DNA from: JANMDR01 sp031376425
GTDB lineage: Bacteria; Pseudomonadota; Gammaproteobacteria; Burkholderiales; Usitatibacteraceae
NCBI GenBank assembly: GCA_031376425.1
Contig: JANMDR010000156.1
Coordinates: forward strand, 1-54,523
Reading direction: 5' to 3'
Length of the DNA stretch: 54,523 bases
The translations under genes and the position numbers were made by a program. Below are positions 51,190 to 54,523 of this stretch, piece by piece; within the stretch, counting starts at the first letter, position 1; every line of letters begins with the position of its first letter. The notes under the pieces were generated by a model. It did not search any database. It worked only from the letters and a program-made list of their open reading frames with translations, and was not told where the DNA came from.

Positions 51190-52374
51190 TTATAGAATGC
51201 CTTCAGCCAAGTAAGTGCCTGCATTCCGGCGCGCCTGTGCGTCTGCAGCCAAGATGGTGTCAATGCTATCGGCGTCTGCTATTGCGCTTTTGCTTAAAAT
51301 GGATTCGATCATCAAAGGTATTTGTGTAAACGCTAATTTGCCAGCCAAAAAGCGTTCGACAGCGACTTCATTCAAAGCGTTCAATATTGTTGGTGCGGTG
51401 CCGCCGCGTGCCGATGCTTCATACGCTAAACGCACGCACGGAAAACGCGCCGCATCCATCGGCTGAAAATCCAATCGGCCAATTTTTACTAAATCCAGCA
51501 TTGGTACACCCGCCTCAATGCGCTCAGGATAGCCCAAGGCATAGGCAATCGGCGTGCGCATATCCGGATTACCCAATTGCGCAATCACCGAACCATCGCG
51601 GTATTGCACCATAGAATGAATGGTGCTTTGCGGATGGATGACTACTTCTATTTGCGCTAAATCCGCTGCAAACAGCCAACGCGCTTCAATCACTTCCAAG
51701 CCTTTGTTCATCATGGTGGCGGAATCAACTGATATTTTGCGACCCATGACCCAATTTGGATGGGCGCACGCTTGATCCGGGGTGACGTTGACTAAATCGT
51801 GCAACGCCATATTGCGAAACGGCCCGCCTGATGCAGTAAGAATAATTTTTTCAACACCTACGGCCGCTAAGCCTTTTTTATAATCCGCCGGCAAGGATTG
51901 AAATACCGCGTTGTGCTCACTATCAATTGGCAGCAAGTTGGCGCCATGTTTTGCGACTGCGTCCATAAACAAGGCACCCGACATCACTAACGCTTCTTTA
52001 TTAGCGAGCAATACCGTTTTGCCGGCTTTGGCAGCAGCTAAAGTAGGTGCTAAACCTGCAGCGCCAACAATGGCGGCCATCACACTGTGCGCTTCCGTGT
52101 GCGCTGCAACCATACACAGCGCATCCACACCAGCAAGCGCTTGTGTGGCTTCACAACCGGCCTGCAGCAACGCCGTACGCAAAGCATCACCCTGCGATGC
52201 ATCAGCAATAACGGCAAATTTGGGCTGAAACACTTTGCACTGCGCCACTAGTTCCGCCACACGAGAATTTGCGGTGAGCGCAAATACGCTATAACGATTG
52301 GGATGCCGCGCAATAACATCTAAGGTACTAACGCCAATAGAACCGGTGGAGCCTAAGATAACAATATTTTTCAT
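51190..52374 (-). CDS. dxr: 1-deoxy-D-xylulose 5-phosphate reductoisomerase
   Basis: Dxr makes 2-C-methyl-D-erythritol 4-phosphate, the first committed step of the non-mevalonate isoprenoid pathway. The NADPH motif GSTGSIGVSTLDV lies at residues 8-20; LANKEALVMSGALF and the metal/substrate site KISVDSATMMNKGLEVIEA follow, with the C-terminal helical domain to residue 394. Its product feeds UppS encoded two genes upstream. Confidence 0.97.
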   Translation of the reverse strand: MKNIVILGSTGSIGVSTLDVIARHPNRYSVFALTANSRVAELVAQCKVFQPKFAVIADASQGDALRTALLQAGCEATQALAGVDALCMVAAHTEAHSVMAAIVGAAGLAPTLAAAKAGKTVLLANKEALVMSGALFMDAVAKHGANLLPIDSEHNAVFQSLPADYKKGLAAVGVEKIILTASGGPFRNMALHDLVNVTPDQACAHPNWVMGRKISVDSATMMNKGLEVIEARWLFAADLAQIEVVIHPQSTIHSMVQYRDGSVIAQLGNPDMRTPIAYALGYPERIEAGVPMLDLVKIGRLDFQPMDAARFPCVRLAYEASARGGTAPTILNALNEVAVERFLAGKLAFTQIPLMIESILSKSAIADADSIDTILAADAQARRNAGTYLAEGIL

Positions 52375-52388
52375 CTTCTGGTTCGGCC

Positions 52389-53255
52389 CTAGGAGTGCGG
52401 TGTCGTCAACACAAAATACAACGCGGCAATAGGTAAAGTGGACGTTAAGGCATCAATACGATCCAAAATGCCGCCGTGCCCTGGCAGCAAACTACCGCTG
52501 TCTTTTAAGCCCACCCCGCGCTTCATCCAGGATTCGAATAAATCCCCGATGATGGATAACACACCGAGCACCAAAAATAGCGCCAATATTTCATACCCAT
52601 GCGCTCGGAGAAGAGCTATCCACGAGGCTTTAACCCCAAGTTCAGCAAAGAAACTATTACCTGAGAAATGTTGCCAAATAAAAAAATAAATAACCACGCC
52701 AAGCAACCCGCCAAGCGCACCTTCGATTGTTTTACCCGGACTAATTTTAACGGCGAGTTTATGTTTACCAAAAGTTTTACCAAAAAAATATGCCGATACA
52801 TCAGCTACCCAAACAATAATGGCGAAACTAAGCAATATCCACTGACCGGCATCATGCAGCGCTAAAAATGCTAACCATGTAGGAAAAATTACGATCCACC
52901 CCACTAAGCCGCGCAGTATTGATGACTTTGGCCGCCATGTATTAAACAGCCATAGCGGCGCAATCACAAACCAAAAAAGCGCAGCAATAATAAAGGAAGC
53001 CGTAGCGAGGTTATCAAACGGCAGGGTGCGTTGAAAGTAGTTAGCGATAAAAATACTTAAGCCAATGACCACTGAGAGGCCAACAAATAGGCGCTTGCCA
53101 CCAGTCTTAAATTCGCAAAAACGGCTCCATTCCCAACAACCGATGAGCACGACCGCCAAGGTAAATAGATCCCATGCCCACGCGGGGAAGGTAAATAACG
53201 CCAACAGCAAAATAGGCAGAATCACTAAAGCGGTAATGATGCGCGTTTTTAACAT
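52389..53255 (-). CDS. cdsA: Phosphatidate cytidylyltransferase
   Basis: CdsA makes CDP-diacylglycerol from phosphatidic acid and CTP in the inner membrane. About seven hydrophobic segments are present, and the signature at the C-terminal end, ISPGKTIEGALGG then LKDSGSLLPGHGGILDRIDA, is the family pattern. I use the Met at 53255 (MLKTRIITALVILP, 288 residues), which matches family starts. A longer GTG frame to 53330 overlaps uppS and adds 25 unrelated residues. No clear Shine-Dalgarno precedes 53255. Confidence 0.94.
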   Translation of the reverse strand: MLKTRIITALVILPILLLALFTFPAWAWDLFTLAVVLIGCWEWSRFCEFKTGGKRLFVGLSVVIGLSIFIANYFQRTLPFDNLATASFIIAALFWFVIAPLWLFNTWRPKSSILRGLVGWIVIFPTWLAFLALHDAGQWILLSFAIIVWVADVSAYFFGKTFGKHKLAVKISPGKTIEGALGGLLGVVIYFFIWQHFSGNSFFAELGVKASWIALLRAHGYEILALFLVLGVLSIIGDLFESWMKRGVGLKDSGSLLPGHGGILDRIDALTSTLPIAALYFVLTTPHS

Positions 53256-53304
53256 GGTGGGGTATGGGGAGAGATTATGAGAGTTAAGAAGAACGGCATT
53301 TTTA

Positions 53305-54141
53305 TTAGTTTTGTACCGGTGCCACAACACTCGCCCGAACTTGGTGCTCTTGGCGCTCTTGGCTTATGTCCGAGTGCTGCAGTTGCTCGCTGGTGCGCCC
53401 AAAGCGCCGCTCGCGACGTTGATAATCGCGCACCGCGTCGATCAGCGCTTCGCGACCAAAATCGGGCCATAGCGTTTCAGTAAATACCATTTCGGTATAC
53501 GCCATTTGCCACAACAAAAAATTGCTAATCCGTTTCTCCCCGCCAGTGCGAATAAACAAATCCGGCTCCGGCGCATCGGCCATACTCATCGCTGCGTTTA
53601 ATTCAGCTTCTGATATAGGTGCGTTTTGCATCGCAGTATCAAGCATATTCCGGCGCTGGCGCATAACGGTGTTGGCCGCCTGCAAGATATCCCAACGGCC
53701 ACCATAATTAGCGGCAACCGTTAAAGTGAGCTTGGTATTGTTAGCAGTAAGGGCTTCACCATCGGTAATTAAATCTACCACACGCGAATCAAAAGCTGAT
53801 AAATCACCGATCACGCGAAAGCGAATACCGTTTTCATGCAGCTTTGTCACTTCGTTTTGTAGCGCCACTAAAAATAGCTGCATCAACACGAATACTTCAT
53901 CCGCCGGACGTCGCCAATTTTCACTCGAAAATGCAAACAAGGTAAGGTGTTCAACCCCTAGCTCACCACAGGTTTTTACCATCGCCCGCACCGAGTCCAC
54001 GCCACGTTTGTGCCCCGCCACGCGAGGTAAAAAGCGCTTCTTGGCCCACCGGCCATTGCCATCCATAATAATGGCGATATGGCGCGGCAAACCTGTGACC
54101 TCAGGGATAGCTGTAGTAGAACTGACGGTAGGCGTAGTCAC
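53305..54141 (-). CDS. uppS: Isoprenyl transferase (undecaprenyl diphosphate synthase)
   Basis: UppS condenses isopentenyl diphosphate units onto farnesyl diphosphate to form the C55 lipid carrier for peptidoglycan and LPS. The cis-prenyltransferase motif HIAIIMDGNGRWAKKR carries the catalytic Asp27; FAFSSENWRRP and the C-terminal PDLFIRTGGEKRISNFLLWQ are also present. A C-terminal tail of about 35 residues (after FGREALIDAVRDYQRRERRF) extends past the usual end. It lies 39 bases after frr. Confidence 0.96.
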   Translation of the reverse strand: MTTPTVSSTTAIPEVTGLPRHIAIIMDGNGRWAKKRFLPRVAGHKRGVDSVRAMVKTCGELGVEHLTLFAFSSENWRRPADEVFVLMQLFLVALQNEVTKLHENGIRFRVIGDLSAFDSRVVDLITDGEALTANNTKLTLTVAANYGGRWDILQAANTVMRQRRNMLDTAMQNAPISEAELNAAMSMADAPEPDLFIRTGGEKRISNFLLWQMAYTEMVFTETLWPDFGREALIDAVRDYQRRERRFGRTSEQLQHSDISQERQEHQVRASVVAPVQN

Positions 54142-54180
54142 AGGGGGAAGGATTAGGTTATTGATGTGAGGATTTTTGCC

Positions 54181-54523
54181 CTAAACAGCCAATAGCTCTT
54201 TCTCTTTGTCGGCGATGAGCTTATCCATTTCTTTAATACGCACATCAGTCATTTTTTGCACATCGTCTTGCGCGCGTTTTTCATCGTCTTCAGAAATCGC
54301 CTTCGCCTTCAGCGCTTCTTTTAATGCAGTATTGGCATCACGACGAATATTACGAATACCAACTTTGGCATCTTCACCTTCGGCGCGCACTACTTTGGTC
54401 AAATCGCGGCGGCGCTCCTCGGTAAGAATTGGCGTGGGCACACGAATAGTATCGCCAAAGCTTGCAGGGTTCAAACCCAAATTCGCATCACGAATCGCTT
54501 TTTCAATCACTGGAGTGAGCTTC
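54181..54523 (-). CDS. frr: Ribosome recycling factor (C-terminal part, cut by window edge)
   Basis: The C-terminal ~113 residues of RRF, which with EF-G splits post-termination ribosomes. Visible family sequence: IEKAIRDANLGLNPASFGDT, IRVPTPILTEERRRDL and KVVRAEGEDAKVGIRNIRRD. The frame runs off the window, so the start lies beyond base 54523. It precedes uppS, as in most proteobacteria. Confidence 0.95.
   Translation of the reverse strand, partial: KLTPVIEKAIRDANLGLNPASFGDTIRVPTPILTEERRRDLTKVVRAEGEDAKVGIRNIRRDANTALKEALKAKAISEDDEKRAQDDVQKMTDVRIKEMDKLIADKEKELLAV

Noticed and set aside
53256..53330. Longer N-terminus for cdsA overlapping uppS
   Set aside because: The GTG start adds 25 unrelated residues; CdsA proteins normally begin MLKTRIITA, which is at 53255.

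Overview
The window reads as a chromosomal segment of a betaproteobacterium with mid-range GC. The main reasons are the gene order smc-zipA-ligA-galU, a homodimeric pyruvate dehydrogenase operon whose E3 subunit carries its own N-terminal lipoyl domain, the ppsR/ppsA divergent pair, a type IV pilin with a TfpZ-like accessory protein, and the frr-uppS-cdsA-dxr-rseP-bamA-ompH-lpxD-fabZ-lpxA-lpxB-rnhB cluster. I cannot place it below class from sequence alone. No rRNA, tRNA, CRISPR array, integrase or transposase gene was seen.

Layout. 1-1026: two nearly identical 79-base direct repeats, a DUF5648-type repeat protein that looks cut at its 5' end, and a REPIN-like palindrome. 1027-8922 (minus): chromosome and cell-division block smc, zipA, ligA, galU. 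9175-10380 (plus): queF and an SGNH hydrolase. 10391-13532: degV, a LexA-type winged-helix protein, an unannotated 43-residue basic protein with its own promoter and terminator, and ppsR. 13886-19844 (plus): ppsA, an ElaA-type acetyltransferase and a fused MFS/spermidine-synthase-like membrane protein, all with long G tracts. 19914-28424 (minus): a signalling and pilus region made of a PP2C phosphatase, an FHA protein, a metallo-beta-lactamase-fold phosphodiesterase, a GAF-PilB/GspE ATPase and a GAF-HD-GYP protein, followed by pilA under a clear sigma-54 promoter and tfpZ. 29178-35196 (plus): aceE, aceF, lpd. 35436-37207 (minus): an accessory island with a TIR-domain protein, a small antitoxin-like gene and a frameshifted brnT toxin gene. 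37301-41750: truB, creD, small secreted and membrane proteins. 41765 to the end (minus): the RNA methyltransferase, rnhB, lpxB, lpxA, fabZ, lpxD, ompH, bamA, rseP, dxr, cdsA, uppS, frr (partial) envelope-biogenesis cluster.

How the parts fit. The last block couples outer-membrane assembly (BamA, Skp/OmpH), lipid A synthesis (LpxA/B/D, FabZ) and lipid carrier, phospholipid and isoprenoid synthesis (UppS, CdsA, Dxr). The PDH operon and PpsA/PpsR sit on either side of the PEP/pyruvate/acetyl-CoA node. The signalling block joins nucleotide second-messenger turnover (HD-GYP; class-II-like phosphodiesterase) and phosphoprotein signalling (FHA, PP2C) to a pilus/secretion ATPase, next to pilin.

The most notable points beyond routine annotation are: the TIR plus decayed BrnT module; the combined second-messenger/phosphoprotein/ATPase cluster; a dispersed intergenic hairpin family with a conserved CTATTTYA loop (four copies); two other palindromic elements; the isolated 43-residue basic protein; and a cluster of G6-G8 tracts in the ppsA operon.
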